The position numbers were made by a program, and so were the translations under genes. A DNA stretch of 8,369 nt. Origin: an uncultured Clostridia bacterium (GTDB lineage: Bacteria > Bacillota > Clostridia > UBA1381). This document shows, piece after piece, positions 1 to 4,936 of the stretch. Under the pieces are notes generated by a model. It ran no database searches. It worked only from the letters and a program-made list of their open reading frames with translations, and was not told the origin of the DNA. The stretch lies in the NCBI GenBank assembly GCA_934454215.1, contig CAKSGG010000136.1:1-8369 (forward strand), written 5' to 3'. Each line of letters starts with the position of its first letter. Position 1 is the first letter of the stretch.

Positions 1-123
1 CTTAAACATCCTACTGACGGCAGAGAGTGGGAATATAAATACAACAGTTTAGGCTATACGGTGTTTCTAACAAAAGAGGAAACGGTCGAGCGGATAAAAG
101 CATTGAAAGGTGGTGTGGAGTGA
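1..123 (+). CDS. C-terminal fragment of small phage protein, unknown function
   Basis: An open frame enters from the left edge and stops at TGA 121-123, leaving the last 40 residues of a protein that starts outside the window. The tail contains YTVFLTKEETVERIKAL. This resembles the 'GKTVFLTREEAEKAL' ending I recall from many small hypothetical proteins in Clostridia prophages; that likeness is from memory, not a search. No catalytic motif or membrane segment is visible. The stop codon shares its A with the ATG of the next gene (TGATG), so the two are probably translationally coupled. The sequence just before the stop (ggtggtgtggag) can serve as the ribosome site for the next gene. Function unknown. 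Confidence 0.6.
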   Translation, partial: LKHPTDGREWEYKYNSLGYTVFLTKEETVERIKALKGGVE

Positions 124-314
124 TGAAATATCAATTAACTTGCCCCAAATGCAAATACGAATTTAGTTATGATAATGGATATTTAGATGACAACATCACA
201 AGGCTTGGAATTGAAATTCAAGATTTGATTATACAATTAAGAAATTATAAAACATTACCTAAATCCGAACAGTACACAAAGACAAGCTGGTGTATGAATA
301 CAAAAAAGCTTTAA
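123..314 (+). CDS. N-terminal half of a frame-disrupted CPKC-motif phage protein
   Basis: I prefer ATG 123 over the GTG at 120 because it overlaps the upstream stop and lies the right distance from a GGTG-type ribosome site. The 63-residue product begins MKYQLTCPKC, with Cys7 and Cys10 forming one half of a possible zinc knuckle. A helical stretch follows (LGIEIQDLIIQLRNYKTLP). The frame closes at TAA 312-314 just after a run of six A's. The -1 frame continues with KKALSIKQKQIAEFKAMRK, which reads as the natural continuation of the same helical protein. I therefore take this ORF and the next one (290-559) as two halves of one gene of about 145 residues. Either one base is missing in the A-run or a programmed -1 slip joins them. 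Phage proteins with CPKC...YDNG...LGxEI and a C-terminal EYTRS...VTSINK ending are familiar to me from gut Clostridia prophages, always of unknown function. Confidence 0.6.
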   Translation: MKYQLTCPKCKYEFSYDNGYLDDNITRLGIEIQDLIIQLRNYKTLPKSEQYTKTSWCMNTKKL

Positions 315-559
315 GTATAAAACAAAAGCAAATTGCAGAATTCAAAGCAATGCGAAAAATTTGTGACCAGCAAAAAAATAAATATGCTTTTCAAGTATTT
401 AAAAATCTTGTTAGAGAAACGGTCGGAGAAGAAGAATATCATAAATTGATTAAAAAAATGGATGCCGAACTTGAAGCATATCGAATTAGTGATATGGCAT
501 ATCACCAATACACTCGTTCAAATTCAAAGTGTGGAGTAACAAGTATAAATAAAATTTAA
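290..559 (+). CDS. C-terminal half of the frame-disrupted CPKC-motif phage protein
   Basis: This -1 frame segment can begin at GTG 290, but there is no ribosome site at a sensible distance, so independent initiation is doubtful. It more likely continues the gene starting at 123. The sequence is strongly charged and predicted helical (KALSIKQKQIAEFKAMRKICDQQ, then GEEEYHKLIKKMDAELEAY). It ends in HQYTRSNSKCGVTSINKI, a conserved-looking tail that argues for a genuine coding frame. It stops at TAA 557-559, 18 bases before the YopX-family start. No enzymatic motif is visible. Whether the full protein is made depends on what happens at 302-308. Function unknown. Confidence 0.6.
   Translation: MYEYKKALSIKQKQIAEFKAMRKICDQQKNKYAFQVFKNLVRETVGEEEYHKLIKKMDAELEAYRISDMAYHQYTRSNSKCGVTSINKI
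302..308 (+). other. A AAA AAG heptamer at the frame junction (slippery site or 1-base deletion)
   Basis: In the frame of ATG 123 the codons are ACA AAA AAG CTT TAA. The last base of ACA plus AAA AAG forms A AAA AAG, the classic bacterial -1 frameshift heptamer known from dnaX. It sits two codons before the stop. A -1 slip here yields TKK-ALSIK, joining directly to the downstream frame. A plain deletion of one A (seven A's to six) gives the same join. I see no strong stem-loop just downstream and no clear stimulatory Shine-Dalgarno upstream, so mutation or a sequencing error is at least as likely as programming. Confidence 0.45.
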
Positions 560-577
560 AATAAGGCGGTGCAACAA

Positions 578-1027
578 ATGAATAACAGATACATATTTAG
601 AGGAAAGCGTAAAGATAACAAAGAATGGGTTGAGGGAGTTGCTATATTTGCAGATAACAAGGCATTTATTCTCAATAATGCAAAAGTTGAATTTATTAAA
701 GGATTTAACGAAAACAGGCTAAATTTTGTTTTAGTAGAAGTTTTCCCCGAAACAATCGGACAATGTACAGGTTTGAAAGATAAGAACGGCAAGTGGATAT
801 TTGAGGGAGATATACTCGAAAGCAGAGCAAGCGACAATAGAGAAGATTGGAAGAAATGGATTGTTACGTTCTCCGATGGAGGCTTCTGCTTTGAACGAGA
901 AATACCAAGAAAACGAAAGCATAAATATGAACAGAATTTGCTGTGCGCGGATGAGATTGAATTATATGGCTTAACCATAATCGGCACTATCCACGATAAT
1001 CCCGAATTGCTGGAGGTGGAGAGATGA
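578..1027 (+). CDS. yopX-like: YopX family phage protein
   Basis: This 149-residue protein matches the YopX family (named from Bacillus phage SPbeta) by its ordered motifs: an N-terminal RYIFRGKRKDNKEWVEG; a central VFPETIGQCTGLKDKNGKWIFEGDIL at about residues 55-80; a VTFSDGGFCFE strand; and a C-terminal GLTIIGTIHDNPELLE. The family is an all-beta, barrel-like phage protein of unknown function, common in Firmicutes prophages among genes that follow replication. An in-frame GTG lies at 569, but ATG 578 is preferred because AAGGCGGT (563-570) sits 7 bases upstream. The stop overlaps the next start as ATGA at 1024-1027. There is no signal peptide. Family assignment is confident; role unknown. 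Confidence 0.88.
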   Translation: MNNRYIFRGKRKDNKEWVEGVAIFADNKAFILNNAKVEFIKGFNENRLNFVLVEVFPETIGQCTGLKDKNGKWIFEGDILESRASDNREDWKKWIVTFSDGGFCFEREIPRKRKHKYEQNLLCADEIELYGLTIIGTIHDNPELLEVER

Positions 1028-1332
1028 ACGCACAAATAGACATATTCGGAAATGAGGTTGAAAACGTTCACAAGCATAGTACAGTAGATAAGCAAAAGCG
1101 GAATTGGGAACGTGCGTTTCAAAAGTGGTCGGATAAAAACCAGACGGAATCTTCAGACATATATGGCAAATGCGGTTTCGGAATTATGTGTGATTATTGC
1201 GAGGATAATGTACGTGGACGACCGTGTGTAAGAGCGTTAAACAAAATGTGCAGAGAAAAGCGCATAAAAATTGATTATTCAAAACGGGAATTTGAAGATG
1301 TTTGGAACGGAGTGATACGAAATGACAGATGA
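1024..1332 (+). CDS. Cysteine-rich small phage protein, unknown function
   Basis: This 102-residue protein starts at an ATG overlapping the YopX-family stop, with GGAGGTGGAGAG just upstream as ribosome site. The opening MNAQIDIFGNEVE is typical of small phage accessory proteins. The core holds cysteines at 50, 56, 59, 68 and 76, in CGFGIMCDYC and RPCVRALNKMC. This spacing could bind a metal (inference). After it comes KIDYSKREFEDVW. I recall the pattern 'CDYC...RPCVRAL...IDY' from other gut Firmicutes prophage hypotheticals, without any assigned function. The last codons overlap the following gene by 11 bases, which fits co-translation within one operon. Confidence 0.7.
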   Translation: MNAQIDIFGNEVENVHKHSTVDKQKRNWERAFQKWSDKNQTESSDIYGKCGFGIMCDYCEDNVRGRPCVRALNKMCREKRIKIDYSKREFEDVWNGVIRNDR

Positions 1333-1612
1333 ACAAATTATAAAAGAATACCAAGACTTTGTAAACTCGGTAAATCAAGGCGGAAAAGGAGAAATAGCGC
1401 AAGGAAGATTTGGAGATATTCTTGACATTATCATCCGCCAAAAGGCAGAGAATAAGAGGTTATTGCAAAAATTGCAACAGGCAAAATCCGAAGCAATAAA
1501 AGAGTTTGCGGAGAGGTTGAAAAAACAGGCGTTGCAAAAATTTGATTGGAACGAATATGTCGAGGTTGATAGCATAGACAACCTTGTAAAAGAAATGACG
1601 GAGGAAAAATAA
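1322..1612 (+). CDS. Small coiled-coil phage protein
   Basis: A 96-residue protein beginning at ATG 1322, inside the end of the preceding gene, with GGAACGGAG about 8 bases upstream. Residues about 34-75 are strongly predicted coiled coil (DIIIRQKAENKRLLQKLQQ, then a segment ending SEAIKEFAERLKKQA). The SEAIKEFAERLK segment recurs in many small Clostridia phage proteins of unknown function, often with an ID-LVKEMTEE ending like the one here (SIDNLVKEMTEEK). It lacks cysteines, a signal peptide and membrane segments. It is probably an oligomerising or scaffold-type accessory protein, but no function can be assigned from sequence. Confidence 0.72.
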   Translation: MTDEQIIKEYQDFVNSVNQGGKGEIAQGRFGDILDIIIRQKAENKRLLQKLQQAKSEAIKEFAERLKKQALQKFDWNEYVEVDSIDNLVKEMTEEK

Positions 1613-1613
1613 A

Positions 1614-1862
1614 ATGATAATAAGAGATTTAAGTACAAGCAACAAAACTGTGACAGTTACATTTGATTATGATGAATTAAGGTGTGTAAACGAGGCTTTA
1701 TTCCATTTGTCGAAATTTGATGATATTGATAAAGGCAGTAACTTCGATAATGTTAGAGCAAAATTCATTGAATTGTTTTCCCTTGTCAAGAACGGTAATA
1801 TTCCAGAATTTGAATTAAAGTGTATGTATAATTTGATGCATGATACGGAGGTGCAGGAATGA
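1614..1862 (+). CDS. Hypothetical 82-residue phage protein
   Basis: This starts at ATG 1614, one base after the previous stop, with GGAGG (1600-1604) as ribosome site. It ends in an ATGA overlap with the metallopeptidase-like gene. The N-terminus contains a short beta stretch (KTVTVTFDYDELRCVNEALFHL) followed by helices with many acidic residues (KFDDIDKGSNFDNVRAKFIELF). I do not recognise the family. The coding case rests on the ribosome site, the tight coupling on both sides and the lack of a better competing frame. It is short, soluble-looking and probably an accessory protein. Confidence 0.6.
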   Translation: MIIRDLSTSNKTVTVTFDYDELRCVNEALFHLSKFDDIDKGSNFDNVRAKFIELFSLVKNGNIPEFELKCMYNLMHDTEVQE

Positions 1863-2287
1863 GTCAGAATAAAAAATGGGTGTTCGACAATTCGCCTTTT
1901 GAGATACTTGATTTAGCATTCAAAAGACTGTTCCCCGGTATAGAATATATCGCATATTTCGAGCCTGACATAAGAGACGACGAAAACGGAGAAAAAGTAT
2001 GCGGACTTACTGACTTTGGCGAAGATGGAATTATAACAATTTTCGTAGATTCCGACCTGACAATAAATAATGCGGTGGAGATATTTGCTCACGAATTAGC
2101 ACACGCAGGAGTTGGTGTCAAGCACGCACACGATAAAGTTTGGGAGAAAGCCTTCGACGATTTGTTTGATGAATACAATAAAATAGGCGAAGAAATGTTT
2201 TCAAGTAACGTCGATACGCCGAAAGCAAAGACATATACGGACGCTTTGAAAGAACTCGAACATAAGAAAGGAAATGGCGAAGAATGA
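1859..2287 (+). CDS. Putative phage metallopeptidase (HExxH zincin)
   Basis: This 142-residue protein carries AHELAHAGVGVKHAHDKVW. His78-Glu79-x-x-His82 is the zinc-binding and catalytic motif, with His89 or His91 as a possible third ligand. A beta strand (GIITIFVDSDL) and helix (AVEIFAHELAH) precede it, the usual arrangement in minimal zincins. Small HELAH proteins of this size with a downstream H-x-x-x-W are annotated in phages as putative metallopeptidases, related loosely to SprT/WLM-like minigluzincins. Substrate unknown; there is no signal peptide, so it should act in the cytoplasm. The start ATG overlaps the previous stop (ATGA) and has GGAGGTGCAGG upstream. The stop overlaps the next start in the same manner. 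The acidic C-terminal third (KAKTYTDALKELEHKKG) is probably a tail outside the catalytic core. Confidence 0.75.
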   Translation: MSQNKKWVFDNSPFEILDLAFKRLFPGIEYIAYFEPDIRDDENGEKVCGLTDFGEDGIITIFVDSDLTINNAVEIFAHELAHAGVGVKHAHDKVWEKAFDDLFDEYNKIGEEMFSSNVDTPKAKTYTDALKELEHKKGNGEE

Positions 2288-2607
2288 GCTACATTAACAG
2301 AAAACAAACGGAAAACGCTATAAGAAAGTATGCTGAACTGAAACATAGCAATGGTGAACAGATTGAATATATCAATGGTATCCTGAAAGCAATAAGCGTT
2401 ATAAATTCACAGCCTGCCGCCGACGTTGCGGAAATTAGTCACGGGAAATGGATAGATGTTCCGCTTAATTCTGACCCAAATTATTTTGCTTACAAATATA
2501 ATTTACGCACTAAATGTTCAGTTTGTGATTTTGCAATGCCACGCGAATATCCAAGATTTAATATTTGCCCTAACTGCGGTGCAAGGATGGATAAAGAACA
2601 GGAGTGA
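2284..2607 (+). CDS. Small zinc-ribbon phage protein
   Basis: A 107-residue protein beginning in an ATGA overlap with the metallopeptidase-like gene. The N-terminal half is helical (ENAIRKYAELKHSNGEQIEYINGILKAISVINSQPAADV), followed by HGKWIDVP. The C-terminal part is a clear two-knuckle zinc ribbon: Cys78-x2-Cys81 (KCSVCDF) and Cys95-x2-Cys98 (ICPNCGARMD), separated by 13 residues including MPREYPRFN. The layout 'I..QP.ADV.E..HG.W......C..C.......N.CPNCGA.MD' is very frequent in Firmicutes phage and prophage hypotheticals. The family appears structural or nucleic-acid-binding by fold, but no role has been shown to my knowledge. It ends just before the sigma-like regulator gene. Confidence 0.8.
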   Translation: MSYINRKQTENAIRKYAELKHSNGEQIEYINGILKAISVINSQPAADVAEISHGKWIDVPLNSDPNYFAYKYNLRTKCSVCDFAMPREYPRFNICPNCGARMDKEQE

Positions 2608-2611
2608 TAAT

Positions 2612-3001
2612 GTGACAACAAAAGAATTAAATCAATATCGCGATATATGCAGAGAGATTGCGGAAATTAATATTAAATTGAAAGAGTCAAGCATACATGA
2701 AACTGTTGTCGGTTCGGACCCGGAATACCCGTATTTACAGCATGTGATGAGCGTGGACGGAGTACAAGGAAACAGGGAAAATGCTATATTAATGCGCCGG
2801 CTACATGATTGTCTGCAACGTAAGGGAAAGATAGAAGCTTTTATATACAGTATAGATGACAGCCTAACGCGGCGAATATTTACTATGCGATACATAGACG
2901 GTGCATTCAGACCGTCATGGACAAAGGTTGCGCATATGATAGGCGGCGGTAACACAGAGGAAAGCGTGAAACAGACTGTATCAAGATATTTAAAAAAATA
3001 A
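2612..3001 (+). CDS. Sigma-70 region 4-like phage late-gene regulator (ArpU/RinA-like position)
   Basis: GTG 2612 is chosen because GGAG (2601-2604) lies 7 bases upstream. The frame is open back to 2456, but that extension overlaps the zinc-ribbon gene and lacks a ribosome site. The 129-residue product has a helical N-terminus (TKELNQYRDICREIAEINIKLK). Then comes VVGSDPEYPYLQHVMSVDGV, a segment I know from phage sigma-like regulators. The C-terminus (about residues 83-129) reads as a helix-turn-helix of the sigma region 4 type: DDSLTRRIFTMRYIDG, then SWTKVAHMIGGGNTEESVKQTVSRYLKK. Such proteins sit directly before the terminase genes in many Firmicutes phages and, as for ArpU, LtrA and RinA, are thought to switch on late genes. 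The non-coding region behind it has promoter-like and repeat motifs that could be its target (inference). Confidence 0.8.
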   Translation: MTTKELNQYRDICREIAEINIKLKESSIHETVVGSDPEYPYLQHVMSVDGVQGNRENAILMRRLHDCLQRKGKIEAFIYSIDDSLTRRIFTMRYIDGAFRPSWTKVAHMIGGGNTEESVKQTVSRYLKK

Positions 3002-3004
3002 AAC

Positions 3005-3021
3005 TTGTCACGTTTGTCACG
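3005..3021 (+). repeat. Tandem TTGTCACG repeat, candidate operator
   Basis: TTGTCACG occurs at 3005-3012 and again at 3014-3021, a period of nine bases, starting four bases after the regulator stop codon. The pair covers the -35 region of the extended -10 promoter proposed at 3030-3038, which is where an activator would bind. The repeat match is seen directly. That it binds the upstream sigma-like protein is inference. Confidence 0.45.
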
Positions 3022-3038
3022 ATTTCCTATGATATAAT
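3010..3038 (+). promoter_or_regulatory. Candidate late promoter with extended -10 (TGATATAAT)
   Basis: TGATATAAT at 3030-3038 is a perfect extended -10 element (TG-n-TATAAT). A second TATAAT lies at 3040-3045. No good -35 hexamer lies 17 bases upstream (ACGTTT at 3010-3015). The two TTGTCA hexamers sit 22 and 13 bases from the first -10, which is wrong for ordinary sigma-A use. That pattern fits an activator-dependent promoter driving the terminase operon, starting near 3045. It is the only intergenic gap of useful size in the window. Confidence 0.5.
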
Positions 3039-3050
3039 TTATAATGGAAA

Positions 3051-3066
3051 GAGTATAGGCATACTC
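3051..3066 (+). other. Short perfect hairpin in the leader
   Basis: GAGTAT (3051-3056) and ATACTC (3061-3066) are perfect inverted repeats around the loop AGGC. Allowing one bulged C, three more A-T pairs extend the stem into the following TTT. It would be the first structure in a transcript starting near 3045. The stem is AT-rich with a four-T tail, so it could be a weak terminator, a 5' stabilising hairpin, or a protein-binding dyad in DNA. Confidence 0.35.
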
Positions 3067-3093
3067 CTTTTGTGAATTAACATATTGACATGC

Positions 3094-3126
3094 AGAAGGC
3101 GTCCGGTAAGAGAATCGGGCGTTTTT
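3094..3126 (+). terminator. Intrinsic terminator or attenuator before the terminase genes
   Basis: CGTCCGGT (3100-3107) pairs with ATCGGGCG (3114-3121), eight base pairs including two G-U wobbles, around the loop AAGAGA. The right arm runs straight into TTTTT (3122-3126), and the A/G-rich left flank can pair with these T's. This is a typical Rho-independent layout on the + strand. It lies downstream of the proposed late promoter and about 30 bases before the small terminase start. It may therefore end upstream transcripts, or act as a gate that must be read through for late expression. Confidence 0.6.
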
Positions 3127-3156
3127 CTGTTGCGACAGGTTCGAGTGGGAATAATA

Positions 3157-3648
3157 ATGCCGGCTGAGTTTAAACAGTTGTGGGTGGGACTGTATCGGCA
3201 TAGAAAGAGGGTGAAAGATATTCTTGATGTAAAAAAAGAAAAATATTGTCAGGCGAGGTCAGGCGGAAAAAGTCAGCGTCAAGCATATCTTGAAGCCTAT
3301 CCGAGCAGTAGGAAATGGAAACCGGAAACAATAGACAGCAAGGCGTGCAACCTTGAAAAGGACACCAAGGTTTCGGCAAGGCTAAGAGAGTTGGCGGAGG
3401 AAAATTCAAAAGCCGCAGGTTTGACGAGAAAGAAACTTCTTGACAAGCTTGAAGATATTATTAATACCGATGATGTGGCTTTTAAAGGAAATGAAGTCCT
3501 AAAGGCAATTGAGCTTTATGCAGACATGTGCGGATACCGTCAGCCGGAAAGTGAAGACAAACTTGACAAAATTAAAAATAACATTGAACACCTGACAGAC
3601 ATAATAGCACGTCCGGCAACGGAAAGAAAGGTTGAGGATTTTGAATGA
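3157..3648 (+). CDS. terS: Phage terminase small subunit
   Basis: This is the DNA-recognition subunit of the packaging motor. The 163-residue product contains the family's N-terminal helix-turn-helix region, VKKEKYCQARSGGKSQRQAY followed by LEAYPSSRKWKPETIDSKA and KDTKVSARLRELAEE (about residues 24-90). This corresponds to the 'K.e.FC......GkSq..AY..AYP.s..w...tv...A..L....kv..Ri.el' pattern of Firmicutes terminase small subunits. The C-terminal half is helical and charged (TRKKLLDKLEDIINTDDVAF), suitable for oligomerisation and contact with TerL. ATG 3157 is chosen because GGGA (3147-3150) lies 6 bases upstream. An upstream TTG at 3085 would place the terminator hairpin inside the gene, and GTG 3211 has no spaced ribosome site. 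It overlaps the TerL start by 8 bases. Confidence 0.85.
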   Translation: MPAEFKQLWVGLYRHRKRVKDILDVKKEKYCQARSGGKSQRQAYLEAYPSSRKWKPETIDSKACNLEKDTKVSARLRELAEENSKAAGLTRKKLLDKLEDIINTDDVAFKGNEVLKAIELYADMCGYRQPESEDKLDKIKNNIEHLTDIIARPATERKVEDFE

Positions 3649-4924
3649 TATTGCACCGCTTTCCGAAAATCAAAAGGCATATTTAAGATGTGTTCAATTC
3701 AGTTGGTTTAATGTTGCCGAGGGCGGAAAGCGTGGAGGTAAAAACGTACTCAACACGCTTGCTTATTGTCTGACCCTTGAAATGCACCCGGATAGGCTGC
3801 ATTTAATCGCCGGAGTAAGTCAATCAACCGCAAGCATTAATATTCTTGACTGTGACGGATTCGGGCTTTTGAATTATTTTGATGGACGATGCCGCGAGGG
3901 AAAATTTAAAGATAAGAACTGCGTGTATGTAAATACGGTAAACGGTGAGAAAATTATCCTCATAGCAGGAGGCGGCAAAAACGGCGATGAGAAATACATA
4001 AAAGGAAATACCTACGGTACTGCATATATTACGGAGGCGAACGAGTGCGCCGAAAGTTTCATAAAAGAAGTATTCGACAGAACAATATCGTCAAATGACC
4101 GTAAAATATTCCATGACCTCAACCCGAAACCGCCCACACATTGGTATTATTCCGAAATACTTGATTTTCATGAGAAAGCACAAATCAAAAACAGTAATTA
4201 CGGATACAATTACGGACACTTTACAATAGCTGACAACTTGAGTATATCTGATGACAAACTGAAAAAAATACTGACCACATATGAAAAAGGTACGGTTTGG
4301 TATGACCGTGATATAAAAGGACTGCGAAAGACGGCGGAGGGAATCGTATTCCGCGACTTTGCAGAGAATACGGACAGTTACATTGTACAAAGGGACGCAC
4401 TGCCGCAGCATTTCAAATGGGTATGTACAGGATTTGACATCGGCGGTAACGGCTCCGCATATGCAATGACATGCACGGCACAGGGATATGATAATATTAT
4501 TTATGTTATCAGAAGTCAAAAGAAGCAGGCACAGGATTTGCCTATGGAGGAAGTGGACAGGTTTGTATTTGATTTTATAGACGCTGTTGAAAATGATTAC
4601 AATGTCAAAGTATCATATGTAAACTGCGACCATTCGGACGTTATTATAAACACGCTGAATAAAAAGCGGTACATATTTGATAAAACATACAAGCCGCCGC
4701 TTGATGACCGCACACGCCTGTTTTCCAAACTTATGGCGCAAGGCAGATTTAAGATTGTCAGCGGCGAATGTGATGATTTAAAGGACGAATTGCAAAATCT
4801 GATATATGACCCGAAATCCGAAAAGCCGATTGTTTTAGATGACGGCAGCATGCAGATTGATACATGGGACAGCCTGACATATTCTGTGGCAAGCGAATGG
4901 ATATATTTATTAAATGAAAGATAA
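3641..4924 (+). CDS. terL: Phage terminase large subunit
   Basis: The ATPase-nuclease motor that cuts concatemeric DNA and drives it through the portal. In the 427-residue product the N-terminal ATPase shows a variant Walker A, GGKRGGKN at residues 28-35 (Asn where Ser or Thr is usual). A Walker B-type segment TAYITEANE follows, then the conserved HDLNPKPPTHWYY and YGYNYGHFTIADNLSISDD. The C-terminal RNase H-like nuclease has its first acid in GFDIGGNGSAYAM (Asp266), a second in VNCDHSD (Asp330 region) and a probable third in DTWDSLTYSV near the end. This layout and length match the PBSX XtmB-like Terminase_3/6 group of Firmicutes phages. The start is TTG 3641, 9 bases after AAAGAAAGG; TTG 3632 is in frame but abuts that site. 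No insertion or frameshift is seen, so it looks functional. Confidence 0.95.
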   Translation: MNDIAPLSENQKAYLRCVQFSWFNVAEGGKRGGKNVLNTLAYCLTLEMHPDRLHLIAGVSQSTASINILDCDGFGLLNYFDGRCREGKFKDKNCVYVNTVNGEKIILIAGGGKNGDEKYIKGNTYGTAYITEANECAESFIKEVFDRTISSNDRKIFHDLNPKPPTHWYYSEILDFHEKAQIKNSNYGYNYGHFTIADNLSISDDKLKKILTTYEKGTVWYDRDIKGLRKTAEGIVFRDFAENTDSYIVQRDALPQHFKWVCTGFDIGGNGSAYAMTCTAQGYDNIIYVIRSQKKQAQDLPMEEVDRFVFDFIDAVENDYNVKVSYVNCDHSDVIINTLNKKRYIFDKTYKPPLDDRTRLFSKLMAQGRFKIVSGECDDLKDELQNLIYDPKSEKPIVLDDGSMQIDTWDSLTYSVASEWIYLLNER

Positions 4925-4936
4925 GGCGGTGAACTT

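Noticed and set aside
556..1122. 188-residue minus-strand open frame
   Set aside because: It lies antisense to the YopX-family gene, has no ribosome site or neighbouring minus-strand genes, and its product is a low-complexity Ser/Leu-rich shadow.
2456..2611. N-terminal extension of the sigma-like regulator
   Set aside because: It is an out-of-frame reading of the zinc-ribbon gene. GTG 2612 has a well-placed GGAG, and the conserved pattern begins after it.
3085..3090. Perfect TTGACA -35 box
   Set aside because: No -10-like hexamer lies 15-19 bases downstream; that stretch is the terminator stem. Treated as chance.
3085..3156. Upstream TTG start extending terS by 24 residues
   Set aside because: It has no ribosome site, and the extension would be encoded by the terminator hairpin and its T-run. 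Homologous small terminases begin nearer the KEKYCQ segment.
2632..3201. 189-residue minus-strand open frame across the regulator gene and the gap
   Set aside because: It is antisense to the well-supported sigma-like gene and crosses the promoter and terminator region. No family is recognisable.
3641..4924. Possible loss of ATPase function in TerL because Walker A ends GKN rather than GKT/S
   Set aside because: From memory, the same GGKRGGKN form is usual in this Firmicutes terminase group, and the rest of the protein is intact, so it is a family trait rather than a defect.
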